Positions 6,614-13,461 of a stretch of 20,912 bases of DNA are shown here, piece after piece. Where the stretch lies: the NCBI GenBank assembly GCA_046597895.1, contig JBKJJS010000122.1, positions 1-20,912 on the forward strand. Direction: 5' to 3'. Position 1 is the stretch's first letter. Every line of letters begins with the position of its first letter. The DNA is from WLJO01 sp046597895 (GTDB lineage Bacteria; Actinomycetota; Acidimicrobiia; Acidimicrobiales; Ilumatobacteraceae). Position numbers and translations under genes: made by a program. A model generated the notes under the pieces. It saw nothing but the letters and a program-made list of their open reading frames with translations, ran no database searches and had not been told where the DNA came from.

Positions 6614-7786
6614 TCAAGCCGCGATCAAGGAACGGGCGTTGTCACGCATGACCAGGCGCAGTTCGGCGGCCGCAAACCCGGACAGGTCGTCGAGAAACCT
6701 CAAGGGTTCAGCAAGCCCTTCGGCGTGTGGGAAGTCCGACCCGAACAGGACATGGTCGACGCCGAGCTCCCTGGCCAGCCCCCGGATGTCGTCCTCGTAG
6801 AACGGCGCCACCCACAGGTGATCGCGCACCTGCTCGACGGGATCGGACGCGAAGGCGAACGGTTGTTGGGCGTACGCCTTCTTCAGCTTCTTGAGTAGGG
6901 GAGCGACCCACTCCGAGCCTGACTCGATCAACGCCAGCTTGAGCCGGGGATGGCGGCTGAAGACGCCGTGAACGGTGAGGGCAGCCACGAAATCGAACGG
7001 GGACCTGTCGCTCGACAAGGACCGGAGTGGGGAGAACTTGAAGGACTCGAACGTGCCCCCCGGCTCCCAGTCGTCGACGTATTTGCCGTAGCCCGCGTCG
7101 CCACTGTGACACGCCACGAGCACTCCGGCCTCCGCACACCTCGCCCAGAAGGGGTCGTAGATGGGATCACCGGGGGAGCGGGTAGCGCCGCCCGCCACGG
7201 GGGCGGGAGCGCTCCGGAGCACGACCACCTTGAGTCCACGCTCCAGTGCCCATTCAACTTCTTCGACAGCCCAGTGGGGATCGGCGAGCGTGATGTAGGG
7301 CGCGGCGAAGATCCGGTCCCGGTACGAGAAGCCCCAGTCGTCGTCGAGCCACCGGTTGAACGCACGGAACGCCGCGAGGAGCGCTGGAACGTCGTCCTTC
7401 AGCGATTCCTCCATTCCGACACCAAGGGTCGGGAAGAAGAACGCCCCGTCGAGTCCTTGCCCATCCATCAGTGCCAGCCGGGCGTCCCGGTCCCGGTAGG
7501 CCGCCGGCAGTGGATCGAGCTCACCGAACATCTGGCGGAGGTCGCCGCCGCTCACCTTCCCGCGGAAGTACAGGTCCAACGCGCCGGGCTTCGAGACCGG
7601 GTCGAACGTGGGGTTGGGAATGAACTTGTTGACCTGGCCACCGACGAGTAGACGTGTCTTACCGTCGATGACGGCCCACTGCATGCACCGCCTCGCCATG
7701 TCCTTGGGGATGTGGCGAGTGAACGCATCGAGTGCTTCGTAGTAGTGGTTGTCGGCGTCGAACGGAGTGAATCCGAGGTCGGTCAT
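6614..7786 (-). CDS. Amidohydrolase family 2 protein (ACMSD-like)
   Basis: A 390-residue amidohydrolase. The N-terminus FDADNHYYE gives the D-x-D-x-H style motif (Asp 10, Asp 12, His 14) common in actinobacterial members. Further expected residues are His 217 (ACHSGD), Glu 288 (ALIESGSEW) and Asp 351 (LFGSDFPHAEG). Such proteins are often found in hydrocarbon, aromatic or steroid degradation regions, but the substrate cannot be named here. ATG 7786 is preceded on this strand by GGGAG at 7-nt spacing, and the frame further upstream reads into the divergent SRAP promoter, so this start is favoured. It is followed by the ligand-less amidohydrolase-like gene after 11 bp. Confidence 0.82.
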   Translation of the reverse strand: MTDLGFTPFDADNHYYEALDAFTRHIPKDMARRCMQWAVIDGKTRLLVGGQVNKFIPNPTFDPVSKPGALDLYFRGKVSGGDLRQMFGELDPLPAAYRDRDARLALMDGQGLDGAFFFPTLGVGMEESLKDDVPALLAAFRAFNRWLDDDWGFSYRDRIFAAPYITLADPHWAVEEVEWALERGLKVVVLRSAPAPVAGGATRSPGDPIYDPFWARCAEAGVLVACHSGDAGYGKYVDDWEPGGTFESFKFSPLRSLSSDRSPFDFVAALTVHGVFSRHPRLKLALIESGSEWVAPLLKKLKKAYAQQPFAFASDPVEQVRDHLWVAPFYEDDIRGLARELGVDHVLFGSDFPHAEGLAEPLRFLDDLSGFAAAELRLVMRDNARSLIAA

Positions 7787-7857
7787 GCACTCGCTCCCTT
7801 GTGACCACTGGAAGGTCGGACCATTCGTCCAAAATCTAGCTCGGACGGGCGTGGGGA

Positions 7858-7863
7858 TACTCT
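7858..7863 (+). promoter_or_regulatory. -10 box of a leaderless promoter (SRAP gene)
   Basis: TACTCT, preceded by GA, lies 7 nt before GTG 7871 and no Shine-Dalgarno is present. The start codon is fixed independently by the required Cys 2 of SRAP proteins, which makes this the best anchored leaderless case in the window. The 84-bp divergent gap also holds TAGATT on the minus strand (7833-7838), a possible -10 for the amidohydrolase at 6614-7786. Confidence 0.6.
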
Positions 7864-7870
7864 GCCACCT

Positions 7871-8566
7871 GTGTGTGGTCGATTCGTTTCCGCCGGTCAG
7901 CCCAACGTCATCGCCGAGTACTTCGGCGCCGAACCCCCGACCGTGGAACTGCGGGACAACCACAACGTGGCGCCCACGAGCGATATCTACGGCGTGATCG
8001 CCCAACCCGACGGCACCCGACAACTCCAGGTGTTCCACTGGGGGTTCGTGCCGGTCTGGGCGAAAGACATCAAGATCGGTCAGAAGATGACCAACGCCCG
8101 CGCCGAGACCGTCGCCGAGAAGAGCGTGTTCAAGTCCGCGCTGCGTAAGCACCGCTGCATCATCCCGATGGCCGGGTTCTACGAGTGGAAAGACGGCGCG
8201 CCGGATGGTCCCGTGAACGCAAAAGGCCAGCCGCTCAAGCAGCCGTTATACATCCACCGGATCGATGATGAACTGCTGGCGGTGGCGGGGCTGTGGTCGG
8301 CGTGGAGAGACAAGGCGGCCGGCCCGGACGCGCCATGGCTGCACTCGTGCACGATCATCACGACGTCGGCCAACGAGACGATGACCCCAGTCCACCATCG
8401 GATGCCCGTGATCCTTCCGGCGACGGCGTGGGAGGAATGGCTGGACCCGACGGCCGGCGATCTCGACGCCCTGACGACCCTGCTCGTTCCAGCGCCGAAC
8501 GATCTGCTCACCATGCGCGAAGTGTCGACGGAGGTCAACAATGCCCGCAACAAGGGACCCTTCTAG
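7871..8566 (+). CDS. SRAP family protein (YedK/HMCES), abasic-site DNA-protein crosslink sensor
   Basis: A 231-residue SOS response-associated peptidase. Proteins of this family remove their initiator Met and use Cys 2 to form a stable thiazolidine crosslink with abasic sites in single-stranded DNA, shielding them from cleavage. Visible hallmarks are MCGRF with Cys 2, NVAPT, the NARAET motif with Asn 75, GFYEW with Glu 105, and HHRMP (His 165 or 166). Asn 75 and Glu 105 fall at the same numbers as in E. coli YedK. The length is normal for the family and all active residues are present. GTG 7871 is the only start compatible with Cys at position 2. It is convergent with the ABM gene at 8582 (15-bp gap). 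No clear LexA box is seen upstream. Confidence 0.93.
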   Translation: MCGRFVSAGQPNVIAEYFGAEPPTVELRDNHNVAPTSDIYGVIAQPDGTRQLQVFHWGFVPVWAKDIKIGQKMTNARAETVAEKSVFKSALRKHRCIIPMAGFYEWKDGAPDGPVNAKGQPLKQPLYIHRIDDELLAVAGLWSAWRDKAAGPDAPWLHSCTIITTSANETMTPVHHRMPVILPATAWEEWLDPTAGDLDALTTLLVPAPNDLLTMREVSTEVNNARNKGPF

Positions 8567-8581
8567 GGCCTGCGACCGGGG

Positions 8582-8938
8582 TTACTGCTGGCGGTCGTCG
8601 GGGAATGTCGCCGTGGCTTTGCCATCGACGTAGACGTCGTCTTCGGCCTCGAGCCGGAACTTCGAAATCTGGGTGCCGGTGATCCCATGGGCTCCGAACA
8701 CGTCGCGCATGTTGAAGTAGTTGGCGTGGAGGAAATGGGCCTCCAGCGAGGCGGCATCAGCCCACCGCTCGTACACGCCGAGTGTTCCCGCGTCGACAGG
8801 GTCGGCGGCGAAGACGTAGGCCAGGCACCCGGGCTCGTCCCGTCGCGTGGCGGCCTGGTACTCGAGCCCGGCCGCGATGCAGTCCTCCCGTCGAGCAGGG
8901 TCGAGGTAGATCTCGCCGGCGATAATGATCTCAGCCAT
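8582..8938 (-). CDS. ABM-fold (antibiotic biosynthesis monooxygenase-like) protein, paralogue of the 3063-3428 product
   Basis: A 118-residue dimeric alpha/beta-barrel protein. It shares the pattern DEPGCLAYVFAADP, VYERW.D.ASLEAHF and HANYFNMRDVF..HGITG with the plus-strand gene at 3063, including the same C-terminal extension (DVYVDGKATATF). The family includes small cofactor-free monooxygenases and stress or catabolism accessory proteins. The start ATG 8938 lies 3 bp after the stop of the HIT gene on the same strand, so the two are almost certainly co-transcribed. The partner amidohydrolases are on the other side of the SRAP gene, which suggests that duplication and rearrangement of an ABM/amidohydrolase unit placed it here. 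The reaction is unknown. Confidence 0.78.
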   Translation of the reverse strand: MAEIIIAGEIYLDPARREDCIAAGLEYQAATRRDEPGCLAYVFAADPVDAGTLGVYERWADAASLEAHFLHANYFNMRDVFGAHGITGTQISKFRLEAEDDVYVDGKATATFPDDRQQ

Positions 8939-8941
8939 CAG

Positions 8942-9379
8942 TCAGTCACTCGCTTCCGCCCGTCCGAGGGCCCGTAGTTGAGTTCGCAACAATAGTGCTG
9001 CCGCCTCCAACGCCACCCGGTCGACGTGCGCCGCGGCATTGGCGAAGGAGATGTCAGCCATGGAGTTCATGGGGATGACGTGGACGTGGGTGTGCGGTAC
9101 CTCGAAGCCGGCCACGATCACGCCGACTCGCTCGCACCCGAAGGCAGCCTGTTGCGCCCTGCCGATGATGTGGCTCACCCCGAATAGGTGGGCGGCCAAC
9201 TCGTCGTCACAGTCGATCCAGTGGTCCACCTCGGCGATCGGCACCACGAGCGTGTGGCCGGTCGCGATGGCGTTGATCGACAGGAAGGCCACGCAGCACT
9301 CGTCGCGCCACACGAACGTCCCAGGGATCTCGCCCCGGATGATGCGGGTGAAGATCGTCGGGGAGTCCGGAGTGCTCAT
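8942..9379 (-). CDS. HIT family (histidine triad) nucleotide hydrolase/transferase
   Basis: A 145-residue HIT protein. The N-terminal strand TIFTRIIRGEIPG and the catalytic histidine triad HTHVHVIPM are clear, as is the substrate-binding segment GHTLVVPIAEVDHW. HIT proteins hydrolyse nucleoside phosphoramidates or dinucleotides (Hint/Ap4A type), with the middle triad His as nucleophile. ATG 9379 is chosen because it precedes the conserved first strand. The frame continues upstream, but into the divergent promoter region and with Arg-rich sequence. A TACGAT box 8 nt upstream on this strand suggests leaderless transcription. It is followed by the ABM gene with a 3-bp gap. Cytoplasmic. Confidence 0.88.
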   Translation of the reverse strand: MSTPDSPTIFTRIIRGEIPGTFVWRDECCVAFLSINAIATGHTLVVPIAEVDHWIDCDDELAAHLFGVSHIIGRAQQAAFGCERVGVIVAGFEVPHTHVHVIPMNSMADISFANAAAHVDRVALEAAALLLRTQLRALGRAEASD

Positions 9380-9387
9380 CGAGGCGG

Positions 9388-9393
9388 ATCGTA
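9388..9393 (-). promoter_or_regulatory. -10 box of a near-leaderless promoter (HIT gene)
   Basis: On the minus strand TACGAT lies 8 nt before ATG 9379, with no Shine-Dalgarno between. It is divergent from the pgsA box, and the two -10 elements are only 26 bp apart. Confidence 0.45.
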
Positions 9394-9419
9394 GGCGACG
9401 GGCCCCTTGCCCTGCCCGG

Positions 9420-9425
9420 TACAGT
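9420..9425 (+). promoter_or_regulatory. -10 box of a leaderless promoter (pgsA-like gene)
   Basis: TACAGT lies exactly 7 nt before GTG 9433, with no Shine-Dalgarno. It uses the same geometry as the L,D-transpeptidase, SRAP, gcvH and DUF151 genes. Confidence 0.5.
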
Positions 9426-9432
9426 CCGTCTC

Positions 9433-10038
9433 GTGGCGACCGTCGTCGAACCAATGTCTACCAACCGGGTGCTCACGTTCCCGAACCTGATCACCACCGC
9501 CCGGCTGCTCTGCATCCCGTGGTTCCTCTATCTCCTCTTCGGCAAGGAGGACAGGGCACAGGCCGCCATCCTGCTGGCGGTGCTCGGGACGACGGATTGG
9601 GTGGACGGGTACGTCGCCCGCCGGTTCGACCAGGTCACCGAACTCGGCAAAATCCTTGACCCGGCGGCCGATCGGTTGCTGTTCATCGTCGGAATCGGCG
9701 GGATGATCATCGACGGCGCCGTGCCGTGGTGGTTCTCGATACTCGTGGTCTTCCGGGAGGTCGTGCTCGGGGCCGCACTTGTCATCCTGACGATGTTCGG
9801 GATGAAGCGCTTCGACGTCACGTTCCTCGGCAAGACCGCCACATGCTTTCTGATGGTGGCGTTCCCGCTGTTCCTCATGGGCGCCTCCGATGTCCGCCTC
9901 GCGGAGTGGTTCAACTTGGCCGGCTGGATCTGCGGTATCCCTGGACTCCTACTGAGCTACTACACCGCGATCTCCTACGTCCCGCTGATGCGGCGCAGCC
10001 TCGCCGAAGGTCGGGCGACTCGAACGGAAGGCTCCTGA
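9433..10038 (+). CDS. pgsA: CDP-alcohol phosphatidyltransferase (PgsA-like)
   Basis: A 201-residue integral membrane enzyme with the CDP-alcohol phosphotransferase signature D-G-x2-A-R-x8-G-x3-D-x3-D, seen as DGYVARRFDQVTELGKILDP followed by AAD. It transfers a phosphatidyl group from CDP-diacylglycerol to an alcohol. The short, simple architecture, with about five hydrophobic segments and the N-terminal NLITTARLL, best fits glycerol-3-phosphate as acceptor (phosphatidylglycerophosphate synthase). A phosphatidylinositol-type or other acceptor is not excluded, because actinobacteria carry several paralogues. GTG 9433 is supported by the box 7 nt upstream; ATG 9454 is an alternative. The stop overlaps the ATG of the nucleotidyltransferase fusion (TGATG), so the two are translationally coupled. 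Confidence 0.8.
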   Translation: MATVVEPMSTNRVLTFPNLITTARLLCIPWFLYLLFGKEDRAQAAILLAVLGTTDWVDGYVARRFDQVTELGKILDPAADRLLFIVGIGGMIIDGAVPWWFSILVVFREVVLGAALVILTMFGMKRFDVTFLGKTATCFLMVAFPLFLMGASDVRLAEWFNLAGWICGIPGLLLSYYTAISYVPLMRRSLAEGRATRTEGS

Positions 10039-12527
10039 TGAAGGGCGTCATCATGGCGGGGGGCGAGGGGACGCGTCTGCGGCCGCTCACGTCGACTGCT
10101 CCCAAGCCCCTGTTGCCGGTGGCCAATCGGCCGATGATGGAGCACGTCATCGATCTGCTGCGCAAGCACGGGATCGACGACATCATCGTCACGGTGGCAT
10201 TCATGGCCAATGCCATCCGCAACTACTTCGGCGATGGCAGCGACTTCGGCGTACGCATGAGCTATGTGGACGAACCGGTGCCGCTTGGCACGGCCGGCTC
10301 GGTTCGCAACGCCATGGACCTCTTGTCCGACGAACGCTTCGTCGTCATCTCCGGAGACGTCATCACGGATATTGATCTGTCAGCGATCGTGGCGTTTCAC
10401 GACGAGCGCCAGGCCATGGCCACGATCGGGCTCACGCCCGTGGAGAACCCGCTCGAGTTCGGCATCGTCATTACCCGCGAGGACGGCACCATCGAGCGGT
10501 TCCTCGAGAAGCCCACCTGGGGCCAGGTGTTCTCCGACACCATCAACACCGGCATCTACGTGTTGGAGCCATCGGTGTTCGAGTTCATCGAACCGGGCCG
10601 CTCCGTGGACTTCAGCAGCGAGGTGTTCCCCGCGTTGCTGCATGCCGGTAAGCCGCTGTACGGGGCCATCGCCCGTGGCTACTGGGAGGACGTCGGGACG
10701 CTCGAGGCGTACTTGAGAGCTCACACCGATGTGCTGGACCAGATGGTGCACCTGCGTATCCCCGGCTTCCAGATCGCCGATGGCATCTGGGTAGGCGAGG
10801 GGGCCGAGATCTCGCCCGACGCCGTCATCGACGGGCCAGCCGTGATCGGCCCTGAGTGCACCGTCGAGGCGGGCGTCCACCTCGGGGCCTACACGGTGCT
10901 CGGCTCCCACGTCCGCGTGCTCCAGGGGGCCTCGGTCGATCGCTGCGTTGTGCAGGACAACACGTTCATCGGTGCAGGCGCCCGGCTGCGTGGTGTCGTC
11001 ACGGGCCGCGCCGTCACGATCCGCTCGGGCGCCAGGTGCGAGGCGGGCGTCGTCATCGGCGACGAAGCACAGATCGGTGAGAACGCCAGCGTGACCGACG
11101 GCGTCAAGGTCTACCCCGGCAAGATCGTGGAGACCGGCGCGGTCGTCAACAGTTCGATCATCTGGGAGAGCCGGGGAGCCTCGAGCCTGTTCGGTCGGGA
11201 CGGCCTCACGGGTCTGGCCAACGTCGACGTGTCCCCCGAACTCGCCGTCAAGGTCGCACTCGCGTATGCGACCTCGCTCAAGAAGGGTGTCACGGTGGTG
11301 ACTTCGCGCGACACCAGCCTCGCCGCCCGGATGTTGAAGCGGGCGATGATGGCGGGGCTGAACGCCGGCGGCGTCAACGTGTTGGACCTCGAGATCGCGT
11401 CAACTCCGCTCACGCGATTCCTCGTCAAGTCCCCCCGGGCCGTCGGCGGGGTGACCATCCGTCTCAATCAGGAGGATCCCCGCGAGATCGCCATTCGGTT
11501 CTTCGATACGAGCGGCATCGACGTCAGCGAGGACATCCAACGCAAGATCGAGCGGCTCTATCAGCGCGAGGACTACCGCCGGGTGCTGCCGGAGGAGATC
11601 GGCGACATTTCCTTCCCCATTCGTGCGCTCGAGGAGTACACCGAGGAGTTGCGAGGCATCGTTGATCCCGATGCCATCCGCGAGCGTCGCTTCAAGCTCG
11701 TCATCGACTACGGGTACGGCCCGACGTCGTACGCGATGCCCAATGTCCTCTCGGTGCTGCAGGCCGATGTGCTGGGCGTGAACCCCTATGCCTCCACCCA
11801 CGGCCGCCTGCACCGCGACCCGCGGGAGGCGGCGGCGAACGTCTCGGCCCTCGTGCGCGCCTCAGGCGCCCACGTCGGTGCACTGTTCGACACGGACGGG
11901 GAACGGCTCACGCTCGTGGACGACGCCGGTGACGTGCTCGACGACACCGAAGCGTTGCTGGCCTACCTTGAATTGGTCTGCGGCCATCTGCTCGGTGATC
12001 GGGTGGTCCTTCCGGTCAACACCACGACTCGGGCCACCGAGGTCGCCGAGCGGTTCGGTGTGGCGGTCCAGCACACGAAGATCAGCGCCGCCGCGCTGAT
12101 GACAGCCGCGACGGATCGCGGCGTCGGATTCGCCGGCGACGGCCGCGGTGGCTACATCCTCCCTGGATTCCTGCCGGCCTTCGATGGTGCCGCGGCGCTG
12201 GTGAAGGTGCTCGATCTGCTCGCCCGCAGCGGGCGTTCGCTCTCCGAGGTGCGGCGGGGATTGCCGGCCGTGAACCTCGTGCACGAGACCGTCACCACCC
12301 CCTGGGAGTTGAAGGGGCTTGTCATGCGTTCCCTCGTCGAGAGCGCGGATGGCGAGATGATCCTGGTCGATGGGGTGAAGGTCGTGTATCCAGACCAGCG
12401 GTGGGCCCTTGCCCTGCCGGACCCGGACTCACCGCTCACTCACGTGTGGGCCGAGGCCAACTCGGCGGCGGCCGCCAAGAGCTTGGCCAAGGAGTGGTCG
12501 AAGCGCATCCGACGCCTGGTCAGATGA
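10038..12527 (+). CDS. Sugar nucleotidyltransferase / left-handed beta-helix / phosphomutase-like fusion protein
   Basis: An 829-residue three-part protein. Residues 1-235 form a nucleotidyltransferase (GGEGTRLRPLTS, APKPLLPV, SGDVITDID, EKP, TGIYVLEP, YWEDVGTLEAY), the type that makes GDP-mannose or a related NDP-sugar. Residues 245-365 are hexapeptide repeats of a left-handed beta helix. Residues 375-829 follow the phosphoglucomutase/phosphomannomutase fold. The usual phosphoserine loop (TASHNP) is replaced by GGVTIRLNQED at about 468-478, so the nucleophilic Ser is absent. The metal-loop region FDTDGERL (about 617) and the sugar-loop region GDGRGGYI are recognisable. Similar fused proteins with a changed phosphoserine loop occur in other actinobacteria, so the mutase half may be regulatory. 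Its ATG overlaps the pgsA-like stop. It probably supplies precursors for mannosylated envelope components (inference). Confidence 0.85.
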   Translation: MKGVIMAGGEGTRLRPLTSTAPKPLLPVANRPMMEHVIDLLRKHGIDDIIVTVAFMANAIRNYFGDGSDFGVRMSYVDEPVPLGTAGSVRNAMDLLSDERFVVISGDVITDIDLSAIVAFHDERQAMATIGLTPVENPLEFGIVITREDGTIERFLEKPTWGQVFSDTINTGIYVLEPSVFEFIEPGRSVDFSSEVFPALLHAGKPLYGAIARGYWEDVGTLEAYLRAHTDVLDQMVHLRIPGFQIADGIWVGEGAEISPDAVIDGPAVIGPECTVEAGVHLGAYTVLGSHVRVLQGASVDRCVVQDNTFIGAGARLRGVVTGRAVTIRSGARCEAGVVIGDEAQIGENASVTDGVKVYPGKIVETGAVVNSSIIWESRGASSLFGRDGLTGLANVDVSPELAVKVALAYATSLKKGVTVVTSRDTSLAARMLKRAMMAGLNAGGVNVLDLEIASTPLTRFLVKSPRAVGGVTIRLNQEDPREIAIRFFDTSGIDVSEDIQRKIERLYQREDYRRVLPEEIGDISFPIRALEEYTEELRGIVDPDAIRERRFKLVIDYGYGPTSYAMPNVLSVLQADVLGVNPYASTHGRLHRDPREAAANVSALVRASGAHVGALFDTDGERLTLVDDAGDVLDDTEALLAYLELVCGHLLGDRVVLPVNTTTRATEVAERFGVAVQHTKISAAALMTAATDRGVGFAGDGRGGYILPGFLPAFDGAAALVKVLDLLARSGRSLSEVRRGLPAVNLVHETVTTPWELKGLVMRSLVESADGEMILVDGVKVVYPDQRWALALPDPDSPLTHVWAEANSAAAAKSLAKEWSKRIRRLVR

Positions 12528-12539
12528 TGTGGGCGGCAG

Positions 12540-12574
12540 CTCAGCCTCCCCCTCAACGTGAGGGACAGGCTGAG
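12540..12574. terminator. Strong two-part hairpin between the fusion gene and gcvH
   Basis: CTCAGCCT (12540-12547) pairs with AGGCTGAG (12567-12574), and inside it CCCTCA (12550-12555) pairs with TGAGGG (12559-12564). A 2x2 internal loop separates the stems and a 3-nt loop closes them, for 14 base pairs in total. It begins 13 bp after the fusion gene's stop and ends 3 bp before the gcvH -10 box. There is no T-run, as is common for actinobacterial terminators. It may also act as an operator, because it covers the place of the gcvH -35 region. Confidence 0.6.
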
Positions 12575-12577
12575 AGC

Positions 12578-12583
12578 TAGTCT
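12578..12583 (+). promoter_or_regulatory. -10 box of a leaderless promoter (gcvH)
   Basis: TAGTCT lies 7 nt before ATG 12591, with no Shine-Dalgarno. The hairpin ends 3 bp upstream. Confidence 0.5.
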
Positions 12584-12590
12584 GTAGGTC

Positions 12591-12971
12591 ATGAACGTGC
12601 CCGAAGACCTGCGCTACTCCTCGGACCACGAGTGGGTCTTGGTCGAAGGGGACACGGTCACCATCGGGATCACGGACTACGCCCAGGATGCGCTGGGCGA
12701 CGTGGTGTTCGTCCAGGTTCCGGAACTCGGCTCTTCGGTCGATGCCGGAGCCTCGTTCTCGGAGGTGGAATCGACGAAGTCCGTCAGCGATATCTACGCC
12801 CCGGTGAGCGGTGTCGTGGTCGCCGTCAACGAAGCCCTCGCCGACACGCCGGAGCGGTTGAACGACGACCCCTACGGCGCCGGGTGGATCTGCCGGATCA
12901 CGATGTCGGATGCCGGCCAACTCGAGGCCCTACTCGACGCCGCCGGGTACCGATCGCTCATCGAGCAGTAG
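12591..12971 (+). CDS. gcvH: Glycine cleavage system H protein
   Basis: A 126-residue lipoyl carrier of the glycine cleavage complex. It shuttles the aminomethyl group between the P, T and L proteins. The N-terminus DLRYSSDHEWV, the segment TIGITDYAQDALGDVVFV and the lipoylation motif EVESTKSVSDIYAPVSG (Lys 63) are all typical, and the length is normal. ATG 12591 directly precedes the conserved start and carries a -10 box at 7 nt. It heads the block gcvH, FHA, FtsR-like, DUF151, MerR, gcvT. The next gene starts 13 bp after its stop. The lipoate attachment and L-protein genes are not in the window. Confidence 0.96.
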   Translation: MNVPEDLRYSSDHEWVLVEGDTVTIGITDYAQDALGDVVFVQVPELGSSVDAGASFSEVESTKSVSDIYAPVSGVVVAVNEALADTPERLNDDPYGAGWICRITMSDAGQLEALLDAAGYRSLIEQ

Positions 12972-12984
12972 GACGCAGATTCCG

Positions 12985-13461
12985 GTGACGTACATGTTCT
13001 GCAACCAGTGTGGCCATCGCAACCCTCCCGCTTCCAGCTTTTGCAGCGCGTGTGGCTCTGTGATGGATCACACCGGCGAGCACACCGCCACCATGCCCCG
13101 CCTCGATCTGGGGGATGCACCCTTCCCAGAGGAATCGCTCGTCACCACGGCCGATATCGCCCAGGGCAACGGCGTCCTCGTCGTGCGCGGCGGGGAACAG
13201 GCGGGCCTGCGGTTCGCCATTCTCGACCGCGTCACCAGCCTTGGCCGGTCCGTCGAGAACGACATCAGCCTCGACGACATCACCGTCTCACGTCGGCACG
13301 CCGTGTTGGAGCGCGACGGCGAGCGCTTCACGGTTCACGACAACGGCTCGCTCAACGGCACCTACGTGAACCAACATCGCATTTCCACCGTCGAACTGGC
13401 CCACGGTGACGAACTCCAGGTGGGCAAGTTCCACTTCCTCTTCTTGCTCGGGTCCGATTGA
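12985..13461 (+). CDS. Zinc-ribbon plus FHA domain protein (GarA-like)
   Basis: A 158-residue protein. Residues 6-23 form a zinc ribbon (C-x2-C-x10-C-x2-C: Cys 6, 9, 20, 23). Residues 63-155 form an FHA domain with the phosphothreonine-binding pattern GRSVENDI (Gly 87, Arg 88), SRRHA (Ser 102, His 105) and NGSLNGTYVN (Asn 124, Gly 125). Its position after gcvH and before an FtsR-like gene matches GarA (Rv1827) of mycobacteria, which controls 2-oxoglutarate and glutamate metabolism and is switched off when a Thr in its N-terminal tail is phosphorylated and bound by its own FHA domain. A possible counterpart here is HTATMPRL (Thr 34, Thr 36), unproven. GarA itself lacks a zinc ribbon. GTG 12985 is chosen (AGGA about 11 nt upstream); ATG 12994 also keeps the ribbon. 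Its stop overlaps the next ATG. Confidence 0.85.
   Translation: MTYMFCNQCGHRNPPASSFCSACGSVMDHTGEHTATMPRLDLGDAPFPEESLVTTADIAQGNGVLVVRGGEQAGLRFAILDRVTSLGRSVENDISLDDITVSRRHAVLERDGERFTVHDNGSLNGTYVNQHRISTVELAHGDELQVGKFHFLFLLGSD

Noticed and set aside
8567..8581. Terminator between the SRAP and ABM genes
   Set aside because: The gap is only 15 bp and shows no inverted repeat of useful length.
9726..10037. Longer start for the nucleotidyltransferase fusion
   Set aside because: The extra part overlaps pgsA in another frame; ATG 10038 directly begins the conserved nucleotidyltransferase strand and overlaps the pgsA stop.
12971..12984. Glycine riboswitch for gcvH or gcvT
   Set aside because: gcvH appears leaderless, gcvT starts inside the upstream gene's stop codon, and no tandem aptamer-like leader fits in the available gaps.
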